Shown here one piece after another: positions 1 through 6,593 of a DNA stretch of 11,175 bases. Made by a program: the position numbers and the translations under genes. The notes below the pieces were generated by a model that worked only from the letters and a program-made list of their open reading frames with translations, made no database searches and was not told where the DNA came from. Origin of the DNA: DATKXO01 sp035528995 (lineage in GTDB: Bacteria > Planctomycetota > Phycisphaerae > UBA1845); contig DATKXO010000004.1 in NCBI GenBank assembly GCA_035528995.1, positions 1 to 11,175 of the forward strand, in the 5' to 3' direction. Every line of letters starts with the position of its first letter. The stretch's first letter is position 1.

Positions 1-578
1 AGCTCGTGATCGTTCACGTCTGTGTCCTGAATCCGCACCTCCTGCGGCACCTCCAGCCGGCGGCGGGTCAGACGCTCCTTGACCTCCTCGAAGGCCTGGT
101 CGAAGCTGCCCCGTTCCATGCCCCGGGCCGTCGTGCCGAACATCATGATCAGCCGGCGGTAGGCATCCTGGGCGAACCGACGGTTGCCCGACTGAAGGCC
201 CAGCGCCTCCACCGACTCGTCGTTCAGCCCCAGGTTGAGGATCGTCTCCATCATGCCCGGCATCGACACCGCCGCCCCCGAACGAACGGACACCAGCAGC
301 GGGTCGTGCCCGGCGCCGAACCGCTTGCCCGTCACCCGCTCCAGCTTCTTGAGGTTCTCCCGCACCTGTTTGTCCAGACCGGGGGGCCAGCGACGTCCGG
401 ATTTGTAGTAGTAATCGCACGCCTCCGTCGCGATGGTGAAGCCGGCCGGCACCGGCAGACCGATGCTGGTCATCTCGGCCAGGCCCGCGCCCTTGCCGCC
501 CAGCAGCTCCTTGTCCGTGCCTTTGCCCTCAGCCTTGCCGTTGCCGAAGGAATAGACCCACTTCATCGAACGGGCCAT
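1..578 (-). CDS. ppdK: Pyruvate, phosphate dikinase, N-terminal part (cut by window edge)
   Basis: The enzyme interconverts pyruvate, ATP and phosphate with phosphoenolpyruvate, AMP and pyrophosphate in the cytoplasm, working in glycolysis or gluconeogenesis. Only the first 192 codons are inside the window, against roughly 880-920 residues for the family, so this is the start of the ATP-grasp nucleotide-binding domain. Visible family motifs are GGKGAGLAEM (residues 27-36), VPAGFTI (43-49), SVRSGA (97-102) and MPGMMETILNLGLN (106-119), the last two being hallmarks of PPDK. The ATG at 578 is preceded by a good Shine-Dalgarno, AGAGGGAG at 587-594, 8 nt away. No stop codon interrupts the frame to base 1. 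The gene stands alone after infA, with a candidate promoter at 743-770 and a hairpin-containing leader. The related PEP synthase is less likely, because these N-terminal motifs are the PPDK versions. Confidence 0.95.
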   Translation of the reverse strand, partial: MARSMKWVYSFGNGKAEGKGTDKELLGGKGAGLAEMTSIGLPVPAGFTIATEACDYYYKSGRRWPPGLDKQVRENLKKLERVTGKRFGAGHDPLLVSVRSGAAVSMPGMMETILNLGLNDESVEALGLQSGNRRFAQDAYRRLIMMFGTTARGMERGSFDQAFEEVKERLTRRRLEVPQEVRIQDTDVNDHE

Positions 579-645
579 GATCGCGTCTCCCTCTGGTGAG
601 CGAGTTTGGTGGACTCAGGTCAATCGCCGCCCCGAGCCGTGGCGC

Positions 646-686
646 CGTCCCGGATCGGGACGCCCGGTGATTTGTGCCCGGCACAA
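646..686 (-). promoter_or_regulatory. Two tandem small hairpins in the ppdK leader
   Basis: Read on the minus strand, the leader holds TTGTGC-CGG-GCACAA (672-686) and then CGTCCCG-ATC-CGGGACG (646-662), perfect stems of 6 and 7 bp with 3-nt loops. They lie 68-108 nt upstream of the ppdK ATG and inside the leader implied by the candidate promoter at 743-770. Neither is followed by a U-run, so they do not look like terminators. They could be leader RNA structure or protein-binding dyads, and in G+C-rich DNA chance is also possible. Only the pairing is directly seen. Confidence 0.3.
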
Positions 687-742
687 CGGCCCGCGGCGGC
701 TCTGGCGGAGGCCCGCACGAAGCCGGTCTCCGCGACGCCGGA

Positions 743-770
743 AGTGTAGCCGGTAGGCATGCGATTGCAA
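743..770 (-). promoter_or_regulatory. Candidate sigma70-type promoter for ppdK
   Basis: The minus strand has TTGCAA (765-770) as a possible -35 and TACACT (743-748) as a possible -10, separated by 16 bp. Each matches the consensus at four of six positions. Transcription would begin near 736, giving a leader of about 158 nt before the ppdK ATG. The site sits directly against the predicted infA terminator. No better promoter is visible between infA and ppdK, but the match is moderate and the sigma specificity of this organism is unknown. Confidence 0.35.
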
Positions 771-792
771 GAAAGCCAGCGTTGCCGCAGGC
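769..792 (-). terminator. Probable intrinsic terminator of infA
   Basis: On the minus strand, GCCTGCG, then GCAA, then CGCTGGC (775-792) forms a 7-position stem with one central T-T mismatch. It is capped by a GNRA-class tetraloop (GCAA) and followed at once by TTTCTT (769-774). It starts 74 nt downstream of the infA stop codon, with no gene between. The stem is short and the tail is interrupted by one C, so efficiency is uncertain. The tail overlaps the candidate -35 of ppdK by two bases. Confidence 0.45.
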
Positions 793-866
793 CCGCTCGC
801 CGGACCCCAGGCCGGTGACCGAACCGGACAACGAACTCGCAGAAGAACACCGAAACAGGTGAACGG

Positions 867-1094
867 CTAGCGAACGCGATAGACGATGCGCCCGCGGCTG
901 AGGTCGTACGGGGACAGTTCGACAGTCACCATGTCACCCGGCAGGATGCGGATGTAGTACTTGCGCATTTTGCCGGCGATGGTGCACAGCACCTCGTGCT
1001 TCTCATCGCCGACCTCGGCTTCAACTTTGAACATGGCGTTGGGCAACGCCTTGGTCACCCGCGCCTGGATCTGGATGCTTTCCGTCTTGGCCAA
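867..1094 (-). CDS. infA: Translation initiation factor IF-1
   Basis: IF-1 is a single OB-fold protein that binds the A site of the 30S subunit during initiation. The 75-residue product carries the family core: ALPNAMFKV (16-24), GKMRK (41-45), YIRILPGD (47-54) and VELSPYDLSRGRI (58-70). Compared with E. coli IF-1 (72 residues) there are three extra residues in the loop before GKMRK (around EVGDEKHE, 27-34). The frame stays open upstream to about 1268, but that extension has no IF-1 similarity. I chose the TTG at 1092-1094 because it gives the family length and the usual AK(T/E)E-like N-terminus, and because AGGAG (1101-1105, within GAAGAGGAG) lies 6 nt upstream. A good promoter lies at 1287-1315 and a probable terminator at 769-792, so infA looks monocistronic. 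Confidence 0.95.
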   Translation of the reverse strand: MAKTESIQIQARVTKALPNAMFKVEAEVGDEKHEVLCTIAGKMRKYYIRILPGDMVTVELSPYDLSRGRIVYRVR

Positions 1095-1233
1095 CTCCGA
1101 CTCCTCTTCCGCCGCGGCGAATCCCGCCCAAGCATCGCGGGCCCACCTTCGGCCGGCGGCCTCCGCGACCGACCCCGCTCGAAACCGGGCTGCAACGAAG
1201 CCGACGCTGGCACGCTCGCTGCAATCTCGGATT

Positions 1234-1274
1234 CCGAAAGTAAAGCGGCGGCACGGACGGCGGGTCACTTTCGG
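1234..1274 (-). promoter_or_regulatory. Inverted repeat at the start of the infA leader
   Basis: The minus strand carries CCGAAAGT (1267-1274) and its exact reverse complement ACTTTCGG (1234-1241), separated by 25 C-rich bases. The left arm begins about 6 nt after the transcription start inferred from the infA promoter, so a stem-loop would form close to the 5' end of the mRNA. A role in mRNA stability or regulation is possible, but nothing further in the sequence shows one. No T-run follows, so it is not a terminator. Confidence 0.3.
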
Positions 1275-1286
1275 TTCGGGTCGGTT

Positions 1287-1315
1287 ATGCTATCGCCGAA
1301 CCCCCTCCCAGTCAA
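1287..1315 (-). promoter_or_regulatory. sigma70-type promoter of infA
   Basis: TTGACT (1310-1315, five of six consensus bases) and TAGCAT (1287-1292, four of six) are separated by exactly 17 bp on the minus strand, in a relatively A+T-rich spot of otherwise very G+C-rich DNA. The predicted start near 1280 gives a leader of about 186 nt before the infA TTG. The promoter lies in the gap after the flavin reductase gene, where no terminator is evident, so some read-through from upstream may also reach infA. Confidence 0.6.
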
Positions 1316-1384
1316 TACCGACCGACCGGCCGGCCACTGCGACCGGACTCTTTATCGGCTCGATCGGCCCGCCCGGATCACCCC

Positions 1385-2026
1385 TCACGTCGCCCGTGGA
1401 GCCGGGCGCGGCAGCTCGAACCGGTCCCGGATGGTGCTGTACCCCGCCCCCCCCAGCCGCCCGATCAGGTCGATCCTGGCCACGTCCACCGTGCCATCCG
1501 GCAGGCACATCTCCTCCGCCACGTGGAAGCACAGGACCTCGCAGATGCACAGGTTCCCCGAGACCGGGCCCTGCCCCACCTTCACGATCTGGATCAGCCT
1601 GCACTCCATCTGCACGGGCGACTCCCCCACCCGCGGCGGGCGGACCAGCTCCGAGGCCAGAGGCGTGAAACCCGCCTCCACGAACTCGTCCACCTCCGGC
1701 GGGTAAGCGTACGACGCCTGGTTCATGGCCTCTCTGATCTCGTAGGGCACCACGTTGACCACGCACTCGCCCTGGGTCCGGAGGTTGTTCAGCGTGTCCT
1801 TGTCCTTGCCGGCCCGGTCGGTGGCCGGGGCGAAGACGACGGCCGGCGGATTGGCGCAGGCTCCGCTGAAGAACGAGAACGGCGCCAGGTTGCGGACGCC
1901 GTCGGCCGAGATCGTCGAAACGAACGCGATCGGGCGCGGCAGAATGCACGACACCAGGGTGAAGTAGTTCGCTCGCGATTCCCGCTCCGCCGTGACCAGA
2001 GAGGTGTAGCTGTCGTAGACTCGCAT
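1385..2026 (-). CDS. Flavin reductase-family protein (FMN-binding split-barrel)
   Basis: This 213-residue protein resembles the flavin reductase / DIM6-NTAB family (COG1853), FMN-binding split-barrel proteins that usually use NAD(P)H to reduce flavin or act on small flavin-dependent substrates. Visible blocks are NYFTLVSCILPRPIAFVST (20-38), NLAPFSFF (46-53) followed by NPPAVVFAP (59-67), a VVNVVPYEIREAMN segment (about 93-106), and PPRVGESPVQMEC further on. The ATG at 2026 begins the protein just before the conserved region and has GGAAGGA 12 nt upstream, which is rather far. A GTG at 2077 would add 17 residues that look unconserved and has no Shine-Dalgarno. The partner reaction cannot be told from sequence, and no monooxygenase gene is adjacent. 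No promoter is clear, and the strong hairpin at 2088-2115 lies just upstream. Confidence 0.85.
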   Translation of the reverse strand: MRVYDSYTSLVTAERESRANYFTLVSCILPRPIAFVSTISADGVRNLAPFSFFSGACANPPAVVFAPATDRAGKDKDTLNNLRTQGECVVNVVPYEIREAMNQASYAYPPEVDEFVEAGFTPLASELVRPPRVGESPVQMECRLIQIVKVGQGPVSGNLCICEVLCFHVAEEMCLPDGTVDVARIDLIGRLGGAGYSTIRDRFELPRPAPRAT

Positions 2027-2087
2027 CTGGGCCCGCGATCCTTCCACTCGGCTGATGTGATTGGAGTCCCGCAACACGGCATTCGGA

Positions 2088-2115
2088 AAGCCCAGGGATA
2101 CGCTTCCCCGGGCTT
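2088..2115 (-). terminator. Strong 11-bp hairpin after yebC, possible terminator or mRNA 3'-end
   Basis: On the minus strand, AAGCCCGGGGA and TCCCTGGGCTT pair over 11 consecutive positions (ten Watson-Crick pairs plus one G-U) around the loop AGCGTA. The hairpin lies 77 nt after the yebC stop and 61 nt before the flavin reductase ATG, and a short tail (TTTCC, counting the last two stem bases) follows. Because the wobble pair becomes an A-C mismatch in plus-strand RNA, the full stem exists only in the transcript of this operon. The weak U-tail means it may be a partial terminator, an attenuator or a 3'-end protecting structure. Confidence 0.45.
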
Positions 2116-2192
2116 ATCTGAGAGGTTCCTGAAGCGCTTCCGCTGGCCGACTCCCCGGCCCCGCACCGCAATGCCAAGCAGGGCCCGGCCCG

Positions 2193-2945
2193 TTATCCGC
2201 CGCTGCCGATCTCCGCCAGCACCTCGTCGGGGATATCGCAGTTGGACGAGACGTTGGTGATGTCGTCGTGTTCGTCGAGGGCGTCCAGCAGTCTGATCAG
2301 CTTCCGGGCCGTCTCCGCGTCCAGCGTGATGTAACTCGCCGCCACCATGGTCACGTCCGCCGATTGCACGGGGATCTCGGCCCCCGCAAACGCCGCCTTG
2401 AGGGCGTCGAACGCCTCCGGCGGGCAGGTCACCTCGTACACACTGGCCGAGGTGTCTACGTCCTCCGCGCCGTGCTCCAGGGCCACTTCCATCACCCGAT
2501 CCTCATCCACCGAGTCGGCCGCTATGGCGAAGACCCCTTTGGAGCTGAACATCCAGGCCACACTGTTGGGCGTGCCCAGGTTGCCACCGTAGCGCTCGAA
2601 CAGCCTCTTGGTCTCCGGCCCGGTCCGGTTCCGGTTGTCGGTCACCGCCTGGCACATGATGGCCACCCCGCCCGGACCGTAACCTTCATACAGAACCTCC
2701 TCATAGCTCTCCCCCTCCAGCTCGCCCGTGCCCTTCTTGATCGCCTTGTCGATGGTGTCCTTGGGCATGTTGGCCGCTTTGGCCTTGTCCATCGCCAGGC
2801 GCAGGCTCGGGTTGTCGGCCGGTATGCCGCCGTTGCGGGCGGCCATCGTCACCGCCCGGGCCAGTTTGCTCCACGCCTTGCTTCGCCGCGCATCCGTGGC
2901 GGCCTTCTTGTGCTTGATCGTCGACCACTTGGAGTGCCCGGACAT
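2193..2945 (-). CDS. yebC: YebC/PmpR (TACO1) family protein
   Basis: This 250-residue cytoplasmic protein is a full-length YebC-family member. It opens with the signature MSGHSKWSTIKHKKAATDARR, then NGGIPADNPSLRLAMDKAKAANMPKDTIDKAIKKG (about 38-72), YEGYGPGGVAIMCQAVTDNRNRT (about 86-108) and NLGTPNSVAWMFSSKG (about 121-136). Members were first described as transcription regulators (PmpR in Pseudomonas). Later work on bacterial YebC and mitochondrial TACO1 supports a role on the ribosome in relieving polyproline stalls, which fits this translation-gene neighbourhood. The ATG at 2945 has an excellent AAAGGAG 10 nt upstream (2956-2962), and that site overlaps the TAA stop of the TPR gene (2961-2963). 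The two genes are therefore almost certainly co-transcribed. Confidence 0.95.
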   Translation of the reverse strand: MSGHSKWSTIKHKKAATDARRSKAWSKLARAVTMAARNGGIPADNPSLRLAMDKAKAANMPKDTIDKAIKKGTGELEGESYEEVLYEGYGPGGVAIMCQAVTDNRNRTGPETKRLFERYGGNLGTPNSVAWMFSSKGVFAIAADSVDEDRVMEVALEHGAEDVDTSASVYEVTCPPEAFDALKAAFAGAEIPVQSADVTMVAASYITLDAETARKLIRLLDALDEHDDITNVSSNCDIPDEVLAEIGSGG

Positions 2946-2960
2946 ATCGCTTCTGCTCCT

Positions 2961-5900
2961 TTACAACCTCAGCAAAGACCCCGCGACAGGCTCCGCACAG
3001 GCACGCTCCCGGTCGTCGCCCGGCGACTCCACCGACTCGCCCAACGGTGCCACCGGCGGTTCCTCGCCGGACCCCACCCGGGCGATCTTCTCGGCGGCGG
3101 AATCCAGGACCCGGCGGTCCTCCGGGCGGACCAGGTCCCCATCGTCGGCCACCGCTTCCTGGGCCCTCGAAAGGGCCCGCCGCCATCGCTCCACGGCCTC
3201 CTGGGCACGACCCGAACGCCACAGCGCGTCGCCCAGGTGATCCAGGATGACCGCGTCGTCCTCCGGGCCGGCGCCCGCCGCTCGCGTCAGCCACTCGATC
3301 GCACCGGCGGAGTCTCCCTTCTTGTATAAGACCCACCCCAGGCTGTCGAGAAAGGCGCTGTTCCGCGGGTCCTGCGAAACGGCGTACCGCAGACACTTCT
3401 CTGCTTCTTCCAGACGCATCCCCGCATCCGCCCAGTTGTAGGCCAGGTCGTTGTTGGTCCCCGCGTCACGCGGGTCCAGCGCGTAGGCCTGTTCCAGCGT
3501 CTCCATCGCCTGACGGAGCAGCCCGCTCTGCTGTTGGGCCGCGCCCAACTGGCGCATAAACAGCAGCCGCGTCTGCGGGTCGCCACTCTGCTCGATCCAC
3601 CGCTTCAAGCGCTTGATGGCCTCGTCACCCCGATCGGCCAGAATCAGCCGCTCGCTCATCAGCCGCCGGTAGAAATCCGAGTCGAAACGCAGGTCGTCGG
3701 CCTGCTGGTAGATCAGGTCGTTCAGCAGCTCGATCGCCTTCTCGTGCCGCCCCGCGGCCGCGTACACCAGGAACATCTGGTGCTGAAAGCGAAGCGCGTC
3801 GCTGGTGCCCGTCACGCAGTTGGTGATCAGCTCCACCGCGTCGTCGTACCGCTCCGCGTCCCGGAGCAGCATCGCCAGCAGAAGCTGAAGCTCTTCGTTG
3901 TCCGGGTCGTTCTCCATCCAGTCCAGCACAAGCTGAAAGGCACGCGGGGCCTGCCCCGTCTGCACCAGAAGACCCGCCAGCGTCCCCAGCAGTTCGGCGG
4001 ACGTGGGCTCGGCCGCGTACCACTTCTCCACCAGCGGCAACGCGTCCGCAGCCCGATCGGCCGCCAGGTGGGCATCCACCAGACGTTCCCGAATGCTCGT
4101 GTCCGCCGGCGATTCGCCGTGCCAGCCCAGCAACACCTCGATCTGCTCGTCGAAACGGCGCGCCGCGGTCAACGCCTCGATCAGGTCCAGCCGGTACTGC
4201 CGCCGGTCGGCTTCCTCCAGGTCCGGCCGATCGAGCTGCTCGCCCAGCACCGCCAGGCCCCCATCGTAATCCTGCAGCGTGATCAGCAGGTCCGCCAACA
4301 GCCGGACCCAGTCCGTTCGGTGCGGATAACGCCGCAGCAGGCCACGCAGCACCTCGGCGCCCCGCTCGAACTGCAGCGTCATCCGACAGGCATACTCCAG
4401 AGCCAACAGGACCGCAGGATCCTCCGGCGCCAACTCGGCCGCTTCGTTGATCGCAACCAGGGCCTCGTCGAAACGCCCCTCCGTGAAGTAGCTCATGGCC
4501 ACGTACCGCAGACTCTGGGCGTCGCGCCCGCCCGTCGCCATGGCCTCCGTCAGTGTCTTGCGGAACTGGTCGAAGTCGGCCGACCGCGGGTCGAGCTGCA
4601 GCCGCGCCAGACATCGGGCCACGCGGTTGGGCGACGCGGCCTGCTTCTGCAACTCCTCCAGGTGAGACACCGCCTCCTCACGGTCGTTGGTGCTGATGTA
4701 CAGGGTAGTGAGTGCCTCGCGGCTTTCCTCATCCAGCGGATTGACCGCCAGAGCTGCTCGGTATTGCCGCAGGGCTTGCAACGGCTTGTCCGTGCGCTCG
4801 TACAACTCGGCCAGGGCCTTCATCGAGCGCGTGTCGTTGGGGTTCAGGCGGACGGCCGCACTGAAGTGCGCCACCGCCTGGTCGTTACGGTCCAGCCCCG
4901 CGCTCGCCTCCCCCCGCAGCCACTCGACACGGGCATCACCCGGCTCTTCTCCCAGCCCCGTCAGAAGGTTCAGACAGTCCTCCCAGCGGTACCGCCGGTT
5001 GTGCAGCGCCGCCAGTTCGATCTTGGCTGGAACAAACTCAGCCGACTGCCCCAGGGCGCGCCCCAACAGCGTCTCGGCTTGGTCCAGGCGCCCGCTCTCC
5101 AGAGCCAGACACCCCAGCAGGTACCAGACGGCGTAGTCGGCCTCCCCGCCGCCGATCTCCCCCTGCTCGAGTAGCTGTCCGGCGGCCTCGGGCGGCAAGG
5201 CCACGACCTTCCATCGGGCCGTCACGGCGCCCGTCACATCCGTCCGGGCGACGTCGGCCGCCACCGCCAGCGCCTCGCCCCACGCCTGCCGATCCGCGTA
5301 AAGCTCCAGCAGACGCCAACGCACCTCGAGCTGCTGTGGATGCGCATCGGCAAACTGCCGCAGGCGCGACTCCGCTTCGGCCGTGCGGTCGAGTTTGTGT
5401 AGCAGATCGACGTAGGCGAACAGAAGCCGGGGCTCGTCCGGCTGCGATGCCGCCAGTTCCGCCAGGTCCTCGGCCGCCTGGTCCGCGTGGCCCGCCAGCC
5501 GGTGCGCCTCCAGCAGCAGGTCGATCGCCGAGCTGTCCTGAGCGACGATCGCTCGCGCCTGCGCCAGGGCCTGTTCATGGCGACCGGCCTTCGACCACAA
5601 CCGGACCAGCCGCTCGCGGTCGGCCATTTCGGGCACGCCGCCCTGAAGCGCGCCGTCCAATACCTCCGCAGCTCGGTCGAAATCACCGAGCTGCTCGTAC
5701 ACCATCGACATGCGCCGCCCGGGGTGCCCGCGGTTGACCTGCAGCAGGGTCGCCAGCTCCGGATCGACCTCCGCGTCTTCCTCCAGCGCCTTCGTCGCGT
5801 CGCCGTACAGCCGGTACGCTTCCAACGACGCCGTAAGGTAGCCCTCCTCCTGGAGGAGTTCGGCCAGCCGGAACAGAGCCAGTGCGCGGAAGTCGGCCAC

Positions 5901-6473
5901 CGAGCCCGCGTCGCTGCACTTCAGGGCCGTCCGCAGGTGCAGGATGCCCTGTGGCCTGTCGCCGTCCTCGGCCGCGGCAACGCCCAGCAGATACTGAAGC
6001 ACCAGATCGTCGGGCTGAAGCTGCACGGCCTTCTGCAGATGCGTGCGGCACCGCTCCCGGCTGCCGGACGCCCACAGGACCCGGGCCAGCTCCCGGTGCA
6101 CCTCATGACTCTCGGGGTCGGATTGCAGGGCCCGTTCGAGTTGCAGGCCCGCCTCGGTGTACCGCCGCTGGCGGTAGAGCGACACCGCTTTCTCGATCTG
6201 CCGGGCGCCGCGGGCCGACAGCGGCTTGGCCGTGCCCGGTGCCGCCGGCGCCTCCACCGGCCCCGGCTCCAACTCGTCCAGGGCCACGAAGGCCCGCTGC
6301 GGATCGTAGCTCGTGTTGCGCGGGGTCTGCTCTTGAGTCGCCGGCCCCGGGGCGGACGACGCCCTGGCACAACCGCCCACCACCGCAGCCCAGACACACA
6401 GCAGCGCCACAGCCCGGCCTACCGACGCCGAGCCCGGGCCATGTTCCTCAACCGATCGGTCACGCATGGACAT
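2961..6473 (-). CDS. Large TPR-repeat lipoprotein
   Basis: This 1170-residue protein has a basic N-terminus, a hydrophobic stretch (about residues 20-33) and a lipobox VGGC with Cys35. It should be exported, cut before Cys35 and lipid-anchored. A Pro/Ala-rich linker follows to about residue 88. From about 90 to 1105 it is a nearly continuous array of tetratricopeptide-like helix pairs, around twenty to thirty and many degenerate. The clearest are near 1000-1105, with DPRDAGTNNDLAYNWADAG, NSAFLDSLGWVLYKKGDSAGA and DHLGDALWRSGRAQEA. The C-terminal 65 residues are acidic and unstructured-looking. No enzymatic domain is visible; TPR arrays are protein-protein scaffolds, and the partner here is unknown. 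AAGGG lies 5 nt before the ATG at 6473; a second ATG at 6467 is equally possible. The gene sits 120 nt after the HhH-GPD gene and 15 nt before yebC. Confidence 0.88.
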   Translation of the reverse strand: MSMRDRSVEEHGPGSASVGRAVALLCVWAAVVGGCARASSAPGPATQEQTPRNTSYDPQRAFVALDELEPGPVEAPAAPGTAKPLSARGARQIEKAVSLYRQRRYTEAGLQLERALQSDPESHEVHRELARVLWASGSRERCRTHLQKAVQLQPDDLVLQYLLGVAAAEDGDRPQGILHLRTALKCSDAGSVADFRALALFRLAELLQEEGYLTASLEAYRLYGDATKALEEDAEVDPELATLLQVNRGHPGRRMSMVYEQLGDFDRAAEVLDGALQGGVPEMADRERLVRLWSKAGRHEQALAQARAIVAQDSSAIDLLLEAHRLAGHADQAAEDLAELAASQPDEPRLLFAYVDLLHKLDRTAEAESRLRQFADAHPQQLEVRWRLLELYADRQAWGEALAVAADVARTDVTGAVTARWKVVALPPEAAGQLLEQGEIGGGEADYAVWYLLGCLALESGRLDQAETLLGRALGQSAEFVPAKIELAALHNRRYRWEDCLNLLTGLGEEPGDARVEWLRGEASAGLDRNDQAVAHFSAAVRLNPNDTRSMKALAELYERTDKPLQALRQYRAALAVNPLDEESREALTTLYISTNDREEAVSHLEELQKQAASPNRVARCLARLQLDPRSADFDQFRKTLTEAMATGGRDAQSLRYVAMSYFTEGRFDEALVAINEAAELAPEDPAVLLALEYACRMTLQFERGAEVLRGLLRRYPHRTDWVRLLADLLITLQDYDGGLAVLGEQLDRPDLEEADRRQYRLDLIEALTAARRFDEQIEVLLGWHGESPADTSIRERLVDAHLAADRAADALPLVEKWYAAEPTSAELLGTLAGLLVQTGQAPRAFQLVLDWMENDPDNEELQLLLAMLLRDAERYDDAVELITNCVTGTSDALRFQHQMFLVYAAAGRHEKAIELLNDLIYQQADDLRFDSDFYRRLMSERLILADRGDEAIKRLKRWIEQSGDPQTRLLFMRQLGAAQQQSGLLRQAMETLEQAYALDPRDAGTNNDLAYNWADAGMRLEEAEKCLRYAVSQDPRNSAFLDSLGWVLYKKGDSAGAIEWLTRAAGAGPEDDAVILDHLGDALWRSGRAQEAVERWRRALSRAQEAVADDGDLVRPEDRRVLDSAAEKIARVGSGEEPPVAPLGESVESPGDDRERACAEPVAGSLLRL

Positions 6474-6593
6474 TCCCGCCCTTGGCGCACAAGCGATGCA
6501 TTTCCCTGACCCGCGTTCGAGCCCGCCTCGATCGCCGGCCCGGCGGCGACTGCGCTCCCTCGGCGTCGCTGCCGCAGGCCTGCCAACCCGCGG

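Noticed and set aside
579..842. Small minus- and plus-strand open frames in the infA-ppdK gap.
   Set aside because: They have no Shine-Dalgarno and low-complexity Arg/Gly/Pro-rich translations, and they cross the terminator and promoter elements; treated as non-coding.
1095..1268. N-terminal extension of infA to a GTG at 1268 (58 extra residues).
   Set aside because: The added residues resemble no IF-1, no Shine-Dalgarno precedes the GTG, and TTG at 1094 with AGGAG gives the normal family length.
2131..2140. 10-bp perfect palindrome GAAGCGCTTC between yebC and the flavin reductase gene.
   Set aside because: It has no loop, no second copy and no promoter next to it; too short to call an operator.
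2178..2192. GC-rich GGGCCGGGCCC just after the yebC stop as a terminator.
   Set aside because: The stem could be only 4 bp with a 3-nt loop, and no T-tail follows; the hairpin at 2088-2115 is far stronger.
3534..5174. Long open frame on the plus strand opposite the TPR gene; similar plus-strand frames at 5487-6509, 5882-7075, 2268-3329 and 1523-2260.
   Set aside because: All are antisense to well-supported genes, have Arg/Pro/Gln/His-rich translations typical of the reverse strand of G+C-rich coding DNA, and show no family motif.
6532..6549. GC-only 6-bp hairpin (TCGCCG / CGGCGA) in the 120-base gap between the HhH-GPD gene and the TPR gene.
   Set aside because: No T-run follows, and such short GC stems are expected by chance. 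No convincing promoter was seen in this gap (6474-6593) either.
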